Of a stretch of 36,311 nucleotides of DNA, positions 1 to 10,234 are shown in pieces; position 1 is the first letter of the stretch, and each line of letters begins with the position of its first letter. The position numbers were made by a program, and so were the translations under genes. The notes under the pieces were generated by a model, which saw nothing but the letters and a program-made list of their open reading frames with translations, made no database searches and was not told the origin of the DNA. The stretch is from Lactarius indigo. Taxonomy: Eukaryota > Basidiomycota > Agaricomycetes > Russulales > Russulaceae. The stretch covers positions 1 to 36,311 of the forward strand of contig JAFKAC010000272.1 of assembly GCA_025766275.1 (NCBI GenBank), given 5' to 3'.

Positions 1-2
1 TC

Positions 3-272
3 CTCACGGAACTTGGGTACGAGGTCGACGACCCCATCCCACTTCATGGTGACAATAAGGGTGCCATTGATTTGGCCTTGAACCCTGTCACTGGGAGACG
101 GTCTAAGCACATTGCCATACGGCATCATGTCATTAGGGAGTACATCGAAAAGGGGACCATCACCCTCATTAGAACTCCTACTGTGGATATGGTTGCGGAC
201 GGCTTTACAAAGTCACTACCGCGTGTCCTGCTACAGAAGCACAACGATGACATGGGACTTGTGTGTACTTAG
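3..272 (+). CDS. Ty1/Copia polyprotein, C-terminal RNase H end (partial)
   Basis: This is the last ~89 codons of a Copia-type pol polyprotein, open from the window edge to a TAG at 270-272. RNase H removes the RNA strand during reverse transcription inside the virus-like particle. The segment HGDNKGAIDLA followed by RRSKHIAIRHHVIRE and then a DMVADGFTKSLP-like end is the characteristic C-terminal pattern of Copia RNase H. The frame is undamaged over the visible part. It is followed within 20 bp by a polypurine tract and the 3' LTR, as expected for the end of a Copia element. The rest of the element lies left of the window, so whether it is complete cannot be judged. Confidence 0.9.
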   Translation, partial: LTELGYEVDDPIPLHGDNKGAIDLALNPVTGRRSKHIAIRHHVIREYIEKGTITLIRTPTVDMVADGFTKSLPRVLLQKHNDDMGLVCT

Positions 273-282
273 ATTGTAGATC

Positions 283-291
283 ACGGGGAGA
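283..291 (+). promoter_or_regulatory. Copia polypurine tract
   Basis: The purine-rich run CACGGGGAGA immediately precedes the TGTTGATAAG start of the LTR. In LTR retrotransposons this is the plus-strand primer left by RNase H. The call rests on position and composition. Confidence 0.7.
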
Positions 292-820
292 TGTTGATAA
301 GTGACCCTTGCGCACTTAGCGGCTCATACGGACCGGACTTGCAGCATGGACTGCTTTAGATTAGATTAATTGGACTTGTAGATTACTTACATTTGATCTG
401 TACAATCTAGCGCTGATCATTGCGTCATGTATGACATCATGTAGAACACTCCGGACACTTCATTGTACTCAGTCCTTTGTTCTTCTTTATTGTGATGTCA
501 TTATGATATCATCTTTGTCTGGACTCTCTTTGTTCTAGTCGCCTTGTTCTCTTTTCATACACTCCTTTTGTCCTGTATGTAGAACAACGCTCCTTGTATT
601 CTGTGACTCTACGTTACCACTTTGTACTAGTGTCACACCTCTGTACAGTATAAGTAGTAGTGCTTGTACGCTCCTGGTCCACATCAGTTCTCTCACTGTT
701 GTGTGCCAGACACTCTTGCTTCTCTTGCCTGACCCCTGCTGCTGCTTCAAGCACTCTCTGCATATCTCACCACAGTCTCCTTGCCACTGTGAGTATGCTC
801 TCTATTTGTGCTGTTCATCA
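292..820 (+). mobile_element. Copia 3' LTR (529 bp)
   Basis: The LTR begins TGTTGATAAG and ends GCTGTTCATCA, giving the canonical TG...CA ends. Both boundaries are confirmed by a second copy at 33789-34404 that diverges from it exactly at these points. After the LTR the sequence GCTAACTCTTTCAAA matches the SatA monomer (GCTGACTCTTTCAAA), so the element is inserted in the satellite and 821-825 (GCTAA) should be one half of its target duplication; the other half is outside the window. Confidence 0.88.
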
Positions 821-1543
821 GCTAACTCTTTCAAACTCACATGGTCCTGTTGGACAAGATATGACATGCATGACACATTGGAAGGAAGAAACCCAAGAGT
901 TAGGACATGAAGTGTGTACAGGCGTCCAGGACGCCACTCACACACGCTGACTCTTTCAAAGTCACATGGTCCTGTTGGACAAGATATGACATGCATGACA
1001 CACTGGAAGGAAGAAACCCTGAGAGTTAGGACATGAAGTGTTGTACAGGCGTCCAGGACGCCCCCCACACACAGGCTCTTTCTGGACTACACAGTCCAGT
1101 TGGATGAGATATGACACACATAATGCACTCAAGGAAGAGACTTCGAGAGTCGAGATGTGATGTGTGCACTGGCGTCCAGGACGCCACTCACACACACTGA
1201 CTCTTTCAAAGTCACATGGTCCTGTTGGACAAGATATGACATGCATGACACACTGGAAGGAAGAACCCTGAGAGTTAGGACATGAAGTGTGTACAGGCGT
1301 CCAGGACGCCCCCCACACACACAGGCTCTTTCTGGACTGCACAGTCCAGTTGGATGAGATATGACACACATAATGCACTCAAGGAAGAGACTTCGAGAGT
1401 CGAGATGTGATGTGTGCACTGGCGTCCAGGACGCCACTCACACACTGACTCTTTCAAAGTCACATGGTCCTGTTGGACAAGATATGACATGCATGACACA
1501 CTGGAAGGAAGAAACCCGAGAGTTAGGACATGAAGTGTGTACA
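821..1543 (+). repeat. SatA tandem satellite, block 1 (~125-bp monomers)
   Basis: About six tandem monomers, each with the palindrome GGCGTCCAGGACGCC, at 921, 1049, 1171, 1296 and 1421; the next would start where Gypsy-1 is inserted. Spacing is 122-128 bp. Two monomer types alternate (one with ...GACATGAAGTGTGTACA, one with ...GATGTGATGTGTGCACT before the palindrome), so the higher-order unit is about 250 bp. Each monomer also has the shorter inverted repeat GTCC-N-GTTGGAC. Open frames across this block are by-products of the repeat. Confidence 0.92.
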
Positions 1544-2096
1544 TGTAAAGCCACTACAGGGGCGTTGGTACGACCTGTACTAAGTCAGTCTGTCACTCGG
1601 TAGTCAAAGCTCAAAGGCTCGACTTCAGTAAGAATGATGCACAAGAGTCACAAGGACGCACGTCACTTGGACTGTAGAGGAAGGGCTAAGACTCGAAGGC
1701 CTAGCGAAGACGAGGTCGGGGAACAAGGAGACTCGCGTAGACGAGTGTAGTATTACACAAGAAGTCTAGTCTACCGTACAAGCTAGGTATGACTAGGATT
1801 AAATAGAGATCGCACTGTATGGTCGTTACAAACAGATGGCGCCATCGCCAACTCGAGGAAGAAAGGAAGGGACACATAGGGAACAAAGCAAGGCTATATC
1901 AAGGATAAGGAGAATCACGCGGGTCGCGCGTGAGAGGGAACAGGTCGGAAACTAGCACATGTCAAGCTTTATCAAGAAACGTCGATAAGCAAGGCGCGTG
2001 ATGGAAACCGGTAATCGTAATGTCCGCGTAATCGTACAGGGCTCGTATTGTGGGAAGGGAATAATAAGAAAGAGACGAGTCCAAGAAATCGTAACA
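1544..2096 (-). repeat. Gypsy-1 3' LTR (553 bp)
   Basis: Homologous along its full length to 8762-9327. It lies next to the polypurine tract at 2097-2105, which makes it the 3' LTR of the minus-strand element. It differs from its partner mostly by 1-3 nt gains and losses, for example around 1571, 1630 and 1680. Confidence 0.92.
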
Positions 2097-2105
2097 TTAC
2101 CCCCC
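2097..2105 (-). promoter_or_regulatory. Gypsy-1 polypurine tract and ORF3 stop
   Basis: In element sense the sequence is GGGGGGTAA followed directly by the LTR start TGTTACG. The G run is the expected plus-strand primer. The same bases encode the last residues (Asp-Gly-Gly) and stop codon of ORF3, so coding and replication signals overlap with no spacer. Confidence 0.75.
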
Positions 2106-3557
2106 GTCTTGGTCTGAAGACGCCTCGACTTCAGGACTCCGGTCTATGAGGTCGTAGATGTCAGCATCGAGGTCATTCTCCGGCCACGGAGAAACGTCGA
2201 GTCGACAGTAATGCGTTTTGAGGAAAAGGAAGGGCCCGCGTTGCCGCACTTGCGACACATTTCGTACTGTGGGCACCTAATCTCGTCGTGATTGGCATCA
2301 GTGCGGAAGCACCGCCCACACCACCTCCTTGGGTGTGGCCGCGATCGTTGGTGGTTCGGGGACGGTAAAGGAAGTGGTGGCCTCCGTAGCCACTGCTTGC
2401 CGTATGCGTTCGTCTGCCTGATGGGTCGTGATCACTTCTTCGACCATACCGGCACGACGGAATATGCATCGATAGGATTGGTGTTCCTGGCTTTGGCAGT
2501 GTCGACAGGCAGGTCGTGGTCTGGTGGGGCAGTCGCGTACGATGTGATGGGGGCTGTTAATGATAGCAGCGTCGGCGGTGGGGTTTGTCGGCGAGGCGGG
2601 GGAACTCTAATGGTCCTCCGCGTCGTGGGGAAATGGGATGGCGTAACGGGAGTGGCGAAGTGGGGCTGGTAGGGCCGTCATACGCGCATATTCGTTGCCG
2701 ATGGTAGCCAGCCCCCTGCGTACTGAAGGCGTCTCTTGGTACTGGCTAGCATTAGGTCGACCGTGAGCGCTCCGCTCGTAGTTTGCGCGTGTCCTCCTCC
2801 AGCTTTTCGTACTTCTCGTCGAGTTCTTTGAGCGCCAAGAGTCCCGTCCTTAGCCTAGTGATCTCGGCCGTAAGACGAGGTGAATTAAGCTCTATGAGTG
2901 TTCATCCAGAGCACAGGCGCGGATGTCGTGAGGGTCAAAGAACTGTAGTTGTTCCGCTGTGAAGGGGGGCGCCGAGACGTTCGGCCGAAGTGACGAGAGG
3001 TAAACCTCCTCTCCATAGTGAGGTTGTCCCATGCCCATTGTCCCCACTACTTCGGTGAATCCCTTGCGATAGTAAATATACTTCGCTGGGTTAGATCCAC
3101 CGTCTGGTAGCGGGATCTGTAATGGGTAGTACTTGGGGGTACCAGGAGGTTTGGAAAGAATGGGCGCCTGGGTCGTCTGTGTCGTTAGGAGGGGAGTCGG
3201 GTCGGTCGTAGTCAATGGGGGTGTGGACGCGGACCGGGGTAAACGGTTCTAGAGGAGGTGGTGTGGACGATGGGGAAGATGGTGGTGATTGAGGTGTGGT
3301 TCGGGTGGAGGAGTCGACTGTTGCTGAGGAGGTGGTGTTGGGAGTATTGCCCTTCCTCCGGTGTTGACGGGGTAAGTTCCCCGGGTTCTCGTTCGATAGG
3401 GATGGGGGTGGCATGGTAACGTGTTGGGGAGACGGTGGTGGTGATAGACGGGGGATGCGGTGAGTCGAGGGTGACAATCCCTCGTTCGAGGGCGGCTTCG
3501 AGTTGGGGGTTGCTGAGGATGTTGACGAGTGGTGTCGGATACTGGGGTGTCGGTCAT
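2097..3557 (-). pseudogene. Gypsy-1 ORF3: post-integrase accessory protein with coiled coil and zinc knuckles
   Basis: An extra reading frame of about 487 codons lies after the integrase/chromodomain and starts at the ATG at 3557 (MTDTPVSDTT). In order it encodes: a Pro/Ser/Thr-rich region (3557-3190); a compact domain around 3140-2892 with YYPLQIPLPDGG, YRKGFTEVVG and GEEVYLSSLRP; a Lys/Glu/Leu-rich coiled coil (2885-2775); a CCHC knuckle CRHCQSQEHQSYRC (2507-2466); a second cluster with CGRCF, NHDEIRC and CRKCG (2333-2233); and an acidic tail ending at the TAA beside the LTR. Single-base frameshifts break it, so the order is pieced together from three frames. Zinc knuckles usually bind nucleic acid, so RNA or DNA binding is inferred. 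Not envelope-like: I see no membrane segment or signal peptide. Confidence 0.7.
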
Positions 3558-3599
3558 TGTTGCGTTGGGATGCGGGACTTGTGCGAGGGGTGTCTTATA

Positions 3600-6500
3600 T
3601 CGTTCGTCCAGCCCCTTTGGCGGTCGGATATCGTTGGTAGAAGTCTTTGATGACGTCTGTGGCGTGGGTCATGTTTGTTGCGGGTTCCCATGTGTTATCG
3701 CTTGGTGGGAATCCCTTCCACTTTACTAGGTAGTGGAGTTTGCGCCCTCTTCCTCGTTCCTGGGCGTCTTCGATCGCTCCACTTCATACTCCTCTTCTCC
3801 ATCGATAAGGTCCGGCGGAGGTCGGGTATAGTTTGCGCCATGCATCTCCGTTTCTTGTATGGCGTCAGAAGGTTCGCGTGGAATACTGGGTGTATTTTCC
3901 ATGATGCCGGAAGTTCCAATTCGTATGAAACGTCTGATAGAACCTTGACGATGTTAAAGGGTCCGTACCGCTTCGGGGCTAATTTGCTTGTGGGGTAGAA
4001 GGTACGGAGATTGGTCCCTTCTAACCATACTTGATCCCCTTGCTGATAAGGTGTGAACCCTGTTTTTCCTCGTTGGGCCATGAGGTTGTGCGCGTGTTTG
4101 ATGCTATCTTGTGCGTGTTGTCGGAGTATCTGCAATTCTTCCAATCTTTGATCCACCGCGGGCTGTGTGATGGTTTTGGTGTCCACACGTTCGTGGTTCC
4201 CACCCCATAATGAGAGAGAAGGGGGAATGCCGGGTGGTGGCATTTCTCCAGGAATTGTGAGCGAATTGTGCCATGGGTAGAAGTTCCACCCAGTTGTCCT
4301 GTTGCACGTTACACCAATGTCGTAAGTATTGTTCTAACCATTGGTTTGTTCGTTCTGATTGTCCGTCTGTTTGCGGGTGATACGCTGATGATACGTTTTG
4401 CTGTATCCCAGCGTTTTGCACAGTTGTCGCATGAACATAGACGCGAATCTTGGATCTCGATCGGATATGATCCTTCGGGGTAGGCCGTAATGGGGATAGA
4501 CATGTCGGAGATAAAGTTTTGCCACGCCTTCCGACGTTATGGTTTCGTTACACGGTATGAATATTGCCGCTTTCGAGCAGTCGTGGTCCGTGACGGTGAG
4601 GATTGAGTCAAACCCTTTTGATATTGGGAGTTTGACTATGAAGTCCATGGCTACCACTTCAAACGGTTCGGCCGATGGTTCGGTGGTGATGGGAAATAAG
4701 TGGGGCTTCTGTCGGTGATGATTGTTTTGCTTTGGCATGTTGCGCACCCCTTAACGTAGGCTTCCACGTCTTTGCGCATGTTGGGCCACCAGAAATCGCG
4801 TCGTAATAGCTCTAGAGTGTTTGCAATTCCTGGTGTCCTGCGCTTGGAGTATCGTGGAAAAAGGTGATTACCCCCCGTTTAAGTTCGTTGTTTCCCACAA
4901 CAACGAGAGCGTCGCCCTTCCACCACAGCCCATTGTGTTTCTTTAGGTTGTGGGGTTCGATCCACGGGAGGAGTGCTGCTTCGTCCATATTTTGTGCAAT
5001 TTGAGTCCATATATCCATGTCGTGCATGGACGTTTGGGTGACTTTGAGAAATACGTCGTCCGGGAGTACTGTGACGTGATCATTGTCACTGGTGCCGTCA
5101 TCATAATCGGCCTTCTCGATAAGGAGTCTGCTTGCGTATTCTTGGTACCAGGGATGTTTGAGTATAAAGTTGTACTCCGACAGTTCTTGGAACTCCCGTG
5201 CTACTCGTCGACTGATTTTCCTGGGTTCTTTCCAGTATTGCAGGTTGGCATGGTCTGTATGGATCGTTATTAATGGGGGGATCCACGAGGTATGTTCGCC
5301 AAGTGCGTAACGCTTTACAATCGCTAGTAGTTCCCTATCGTAGATGTCGTAATTGCGTTCGGCTTCTGATAGGGATTCGGAATAAATGCGACCGGATGCA
5401 TTTTGTCGTCTTCTCCTTTCTGGTTTAAGACGGCCCCTAGGGCGTAACTTGAAGCATCGACTTCGATTTCGAAGGGTTGATCTAGTTTCGGGAATAGTAG
5501 ACCGGTTCCGAACTGATTCGTTCTTTGATGGTGTCGAAGGCTTTTTGTCTGGCTTCCGTCCATTCCCAGGGAACGTCTTTCTTCGTGAGGTCGTGGAGGG
5601 GTCTTGCAATTGTAGAGAACCCCGTATAAATCGCCGGTAGAAATTGCAGAATCCTAGGAAGGCTCGTACTTCTTTGAGTGATGTCGGCGCCTTCCATTCT
5701 CGGACTCCTTGTACTTTGACTGGGTCCATTCGCAGTTGCCGTGCCCGATGATTAGCCCCAGGTATTCCACTCATAGACTTCAAACACGCATTTTTCCGGT
5801 TTGATGTATAGGTCGTGTTTGTCGCAGAGGTCGAGGACTTGGTGTAATACCATTCTGTGGTGGGTGCGGTTGTCCGAGGTCGCGATTAGGATATCGTCCA
5901 TGTAGACGATTACTTCCTGTCAGACCAGCTCCCGAAGATAGTGTCCATCATGGTTTGGAAGGTGCTAGGGGAGTTTGTGAGGCCAAAAACATGACTCGTG
6001 GTTCGAACAACCCTGTTTGTCTTGAACGCCGCCTTCCATTCGTCCCCTGTTTGATTCGAACGTTATTGTATCCCCATCGGATGTCAAGCTTCGAGTAAAG
6101 CCTTGCTTCTCGGATCTTGTCGATAAGTTCGGGGATTAGGGGGAGTGGTAGTGATTTTTTACGGTTAGTTCGTTGAGGCGGCGGTAGTCCTGTACCGGGC
6201 GTAGTTTCCCGTCCTTCTTTTTGATGAAAAAGAAGGGGATGCGTAAGGAGACTTGGACGGTTGGATGTACTTCTTTTCCAGGTGTTCGGTTACGAATTCT
6301 GTTAGTTTTTCGTTTTCCGGGATTGTGAGTGGGTATACTTTGCAATCCATTGTTTCAGGGGCGGTTGGGACAGATCGATGGCGTGGTCCCACGGGCGTGA
6401 AGGGGGAAAGCGCTGGGACGCTTCCTCACTGAAAACTTTCTGATCTCCGGTATTCTTCCGGGACCATCTCTTCGAAGGTTTTCTGGGGTTTTTGGCCGCT

Positions 6501-7010
6501 TCTTGTTGCGCTAATTCTGATGCGTTGTTGTTTTTCGCAGCCGGATACAAGGTTCGTCTTCTTTTGTAGCTGTTCCCAGGCTGATTCGTCCAGTTGATAC
6601 GTCTCCAATGCCTTGATAGTTGCTTCAAGAGGCATGGCTTCGTCGGACAGATGCAGACTGGTGATAACCACTGGTTGGAACTCTTCATCGAGTGTGGCGT
6701 CTCGCCAGTGGAACTTGGGTTCAAAGGCCGTAAACCAGGGGTATATAGTATGACTTCGTCGTTTCCTAAATCCGTGATAAGGAATCGAAGGTTTTGGGTT
6801 TTCCCCGGTTTTGACGGTGAGGTCGGTGAAAGATGTGATCTCCTCCTTGGTTGTGGGTTCCATCTACGTTCCATATTTGATGGAGCGTTCGGTAGGTAGC
6901 CAGGCTATTTTGAGTCGTTTCAGGAGGTTTGCGCTTATGAAGTTGTCTGTTGCGCCCGAGTCTACCAAAACGTTTCGTTCGGCCGTGCGTGAGCAGATTT
7001 GAAAAGTACT
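3600..7010 (-). pseudogene. Gypsy-1 pol: protease, RT, RNase H, integrase, chromodomain (frameshifted)
   Basis: Aspartic protease: VLVDSGATDNFIS, with the active-site DSG at 6962-6954. Reverse transcriptase: RFPPSRPWDHAI and [20 protein letters not shown] near 6450-6170, and the catalytic YMDD at 5904-5893. RNase H: FEIEVDASSYALGAVL near 5470-5430 and SEAERNYDIYDRELLAIVK near 5370-5310. Integrase: zinc-binding region 4870-4740, catalytic aspartates in VVAMDFIVKLP and ISDRDPRF, and the glutamate in [15 protein letters not shown] (4680-4330). Chromodomain: EEYEVE and LVKWKGFPPSDNTWEP, 3810-3620. The frame changes many times by single-base indels (near 6860, 6460, 6230, 5940, 5760, 5600, 4830, 4420, 3800), so no intact polyprotein is encoded as read. 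Confidence 0.9.
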
Positions 7011-7127
7011 GGAATTCGCATAGATCGGAATCTGCTATTGTACACGCTAAGTTTTAATGCTCTAGCCCAGGCCGCCGGGTTCAAGCGTTCAGAAAATCCT
7101 TCTTTTGTCCGAAGAGTTTATCCACCA

Positions 7128-8360
7128 TTATTCTCGTACTTCAGGGGTTTGGGCGAACAAGGCCGCTACTTGGGCATCGGCTTGTTCCTCGTTGGAAAGG
7201 GGACGTGATGCGGTCATGAGATAGTGGCGGTGGTTGGAGTAGGGTCGTCGTTCCGCTGCTTTGATGGTAGTAGTGGTTTTTTGAGGACAGAATCTGGAGA
7301 TGTGTCCTTGTCCTCGGCATCGGAAGCATCTTCCTTCTTTCTGGAGTAGCTTCTTTTCGTCCTCCGTCATTGCTGCCTGGCGCGAGTTCGGCTGACGTCC
7401 ATTGCATTTGGGTCCCTGGTTTTGTTGAGAGCGTTCAGCCATTGGTCGCGGGAGGCTCCTCCTTTTTGTCTGTTCTTCCTTTGGTGAGCCTATCTTTGAG
7501 GAGGAGATATTCCGCTTGCTGAAGCGTAACCGCCGTTTTCCAATCGTCCCAATCTACGGGTGGTGGAACTTGATTGCGTTTATGACTAGCGCGTTTGGGG
7601 AGGCCTTTCTGGAAAATTTCCAGAGTAGTGGCCTCGTCTTTGTTGTATCCCTGCTTTATTGGCCAAGTTAGAAACTTGGCTATGTAGGTGTCGATGTCCT
7701 CTTTGTCCATTCGTAAGTTTTGAATGGCGTGGCGGGCTTTTTGCTGTTGGGTAGTATCGGTGTATGCCTGGATGAACCGGGTTTCGATAGTGTTCCATAG
7801 ATTTTCGGCGTTTAGGGCTACTCCTCCGCCAATTGGTCGGCTAACCACTGTATCTTGTTCTTCGACCCAGTCGTCTACTAATGGCCCTCGGATATACGAG
7901 AGGAGGGTCATAGCACGTGAATAAGGGAGGTCAATTGTTGGACATTCGGGTTCATCCCTCGGTAGAGTGCGAAGGCGTTTAGGACGCTCTGCTGGCTTCT
8001 CGGTCCCCAGTGAATTCTGGTGGGGGGTTTCCTCCGAGTCGTCCGTTTGGTGGGGGGTCCTCCAGCAGCGGGGCCTGCTTGCTGCTCCGCCGCCTCCACC
8101 TCCAGGCGCGCCGCCTCCGCCTCCAGGCGCACCGCCTCCACCTCCAGGCGCACCGCCTCCACCTCCAGGCGCACCGCCTCCATGATGGCTTCCTGTGCCT
8201 CCCGTAGTGCCTCCTCCGCTTGCCGACATACTTTCCTCCCACAAGATTGTCCTCCACTACTTGCACGATTCGCTGTCGAGGACCCTGCGGCTGGTTGTGA
8301 GGAGGTGAGGTGTGTGGAGAGTTGGGTGGTGGACATGTTGGCATACGATGCGAAGTCCAC
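7128..8360 (-). pseudogene. Gypsy-1 gag with heptad repeats and CCHC zinc knuckle (frameshifted)
   Basis: Gag forms the virus-like particle and packages element RNA. The start is taken at the ATG at 8360 (MDFASYANMSTTQLS). Residues ~50-90 contain tandem 7-residue repeats of the type AVRLEVE, encoded by 21-bp DNA repeats at about 8085-8190 and suited to a coiled coil. The Gag core follows in pieces (PPEFTGDRE; VLNAFALYRGMNP; PECPTIDLPYSRAMTLLSYI; ENLWNTIETRFIQAYTD), each in a different frame, which shows successive single-base shifts near 7950-8000. The zinc knuckle CFRCRGQGHISRFC (C-x2-C-x4-H-x4-C) lies near 7325-7284. The Gly-rich alternative frame over the 21-bp repeats is not coding. Confidence 0.85.
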
Positions 8361-8761
8361 AGGTCGTTGTATGGTAGGCGTGAGTGTTGGGTTGTCCTAG
8401 GTCGGGTTCGGAGGATGGTTTCTTCGATGTCGGAGTCGGGGGCTTCGATGGCGGCTGATCTGTCCTTTCCCTGGTCCTAGGCCCTAGGTGTGCAGGGACG
8501 GGTTTAGTAGGAGTACCAGGAGTGCTTTCGAATCGGAGTAGGCAACATAGGCCCAGATGTGTTGATCTTCAATGTAATCGATTGGTTCGTATGTGAGCTT
8601 TATCGGGTCGTAGACGTAGTACCCTCGTTGTGTGAGTGTTTCTCACAGAGAGCGGTTCCTTGATAGAAGGTCTGAGGTCGTCGTAAGGATGCCGCTCCAG
8701 GTACTCTTTGACGAACTGTGTTCGGCTTCGGCTGGTGAGAGCACTGTGGAGACTAACTTAA
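8361..8761 (-). other. Gypsy-1 leader with degraded self-primer-type PBS
   Basis: This is the untranslated segment between the 5' LTR and gag. In element sense the LTR is followed by TTAAGTTAGTCTCC (8761-8748), which resembles no tRNA 3' end starting with TGG. It matches the complement of the LTR segment GGTAGACTAGACTT (8996-8983) except for two missing bases. That LTR segment lies about 33 nt after a TATA-like CTATTTAA. No other gene is visible in the leader. Confidence 0.5.
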
Positions 8762-9327
8762 TGTAAAGCCACTACAGGGGCGTTGGGTACGACCTGTACT
8801 AAGTCAGTCTTAACTTGGTAGTCAAAGCGTCAAAGGCTCGACTTCAGTAAGAATGAGCACAAGAGTCACAAGGACAGCACGTCCACTTGGACTGTAGAGG
8901 AGGCTAAGACTCGAAGGCCTAGCGAAGACGAGGGTCGGGAACAAGGGAGACTTCAGCGTAGACTAGTGTAGTATTACACAAGAAGTCTAGTCTACCGTAC
9001 AAGCTAGGTATGACTAGGGATTAAATAGAATCGCACTGTATGGTCGTTACAAACAGATGGCGCCATCGCCAATCGAGGAAGAAAGGAAGGGACACATAGG
9101 GAACAAAGCAAGGCTGTATCAGGATAAGGAGAATCACGCGGGTCGCGCGTGAGAGGGAACAGGTCGGAAACTAGCACATGTCAAGCTTTATCGGAAGATA
9201 ACATCGATAAGCAGGTCACGTGATGGAGACCGAATAATTGTAATGTCCGCGTAATCGTACAGGGCTCGTATCGTGTGGGAAGGGGGAATAATAATAAAGA
9301 AAGAGACGAGTCCAAGGAATCGTAACA
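8762..9327 (-). repeat. Gypsy-1 5' LTR (566 bp)
   Basis: Full-length homologue of 1544-2096, upstream of gag in element sense and flanked outside by the GTACA target duplication. The probable promoter is CTATTTAATCC (about 9028-9018 in sense), with the putative RNA start near 8995. Confidence 0.92.
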
Positions 9328-10108
9328 GTACAGGCGTCCAGGACGCCCCCCACACACACAGGCATCTTTCTGGACTGCACAGTCCAGTTGGATGAGATAT
9401 GACACACATAATGCACTCAAGGAAGAGACTTCGAGAGTCGGGATGTGATGTGTGCACTGGCGTCCAGGACGCCACTCACACACACTGGCTCTATTCTAGG
9501 CCACACAGTCCTGTGGATAATATATGACATGCATAGCACAGTCAAGGAAGAACCTTGACGGTTGAGACATGAAGTGTGCACAGGAATCCAGGACGCCACC
9601 CACACACGCTTGGCTCTTTCTGACCGTGAAGTCCTGTTGGACAAGATATAACATGCATCACCGGTGTGTATGCATGGTGTCCTGGATGCTTGTGCATACA
9701 TCATGTCCTGATTTTCAAAGTTCTATTCTATGAATGTGTCACGCGTGTCATGTCTTGTCCAACTGGACTGCATGGACCGGAAAGAGCCTGTATGTGAGGG
9801 TGGCGTCCTGGACGCCTGAGCACACTTCACGTCTTAATTCTCAAATCCTTTCCTTTTAGTCTATTATGTGTGTTTTATCTTGTCCAACTGGACTGCATGG
9901 TCTGGAAAAGCCAGTGTGTGTGAGTGGCGTCCTGGACGCCTATGCACACTCCACATCCTGACCGCCGAAGTCTCTTCCTTCCAGTGTGTCATGTGTTGTA
10001 TCTTGTTCAACAGGACTACTATGTGGGTCTAAAAGAGCTGGCATGTGTGAGCGGCATCCTGGACACCTGTGCACACTTAAGTCTCACGTCTTGACTCTTG
10101 AGGTCGAG
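9328..10108. repeat. SatA satellite, block 2, with an internal orientation switch
   Basis: The block resumes exactly where block 1 was split by Gypsy-1. Monomers at 9328-9660 run in the same direction as block 1 (GGCGTCCAGGACGCC at 9333 and 9459, a variant near 9582). From about 9665 onward the monomers are reversed (GGCGTCCTGGACGCC near 9801 and 9925, variants near 9680 and 10053), recognisable by reversed flanks such as CTTGTCCAACTGGAC. Monomers here are more divergent than in block 3. Confidence 0.88.
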
Positions 10109-10234
10109 CAGATCACGAGTTTACAAAGGAGACAAGCTTGGAGCTCCGTGTTGAGCGTGCCACTGCAAATGTGTGTGACTAGCGAGCTGAGAGAAAGGGT
10201 CAAATTTGAAGGTGACACAGTGATGGATATAATT

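Larger units (their letters stand above)
1544..9327 (-). mobile_element. Gypsy-1: full-length Ty3/Gypsy chromovirus in SatA
   Basis: A complete LTR retrotransposon of 7784 bp read on the minus strand. The LTRs (8762-9327 and 1544-2096) both have TGTTACG...CTTTACA ends in element sense. The insertion is flanked by a perfect 5-bp target duplication, GTACA at 1539-1543 and 9328-9332, which interrupts a SatA monomer at AAGTGTGTACA/GGCGTCC. Internal order in element sense is leader and primer-binding site, gag with zinc knuckle, protease, RT, RNase H, integrase, chromodomain, ORF3, polypurine tract. A chromodomain after integrase places it with chromoviruses, which usually direct integration to heterochromatin. 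Coding regions carry many single-base frameshifts and the two LTRs differ mainly by small indels. Confidence 0.95.

Noticed and set aside
802..1544. Overlapping minus-strand frames in SatA block 1
   Set aside because: The same repeat-driven openness, with no protein features.
7435..8244. Gly-rich protein (GGGGAPGGGGG) in gag
   Set aside because: It is the alternative frame over the 21-bp repeats; the heptad frame joins the authentic Gag sequence.
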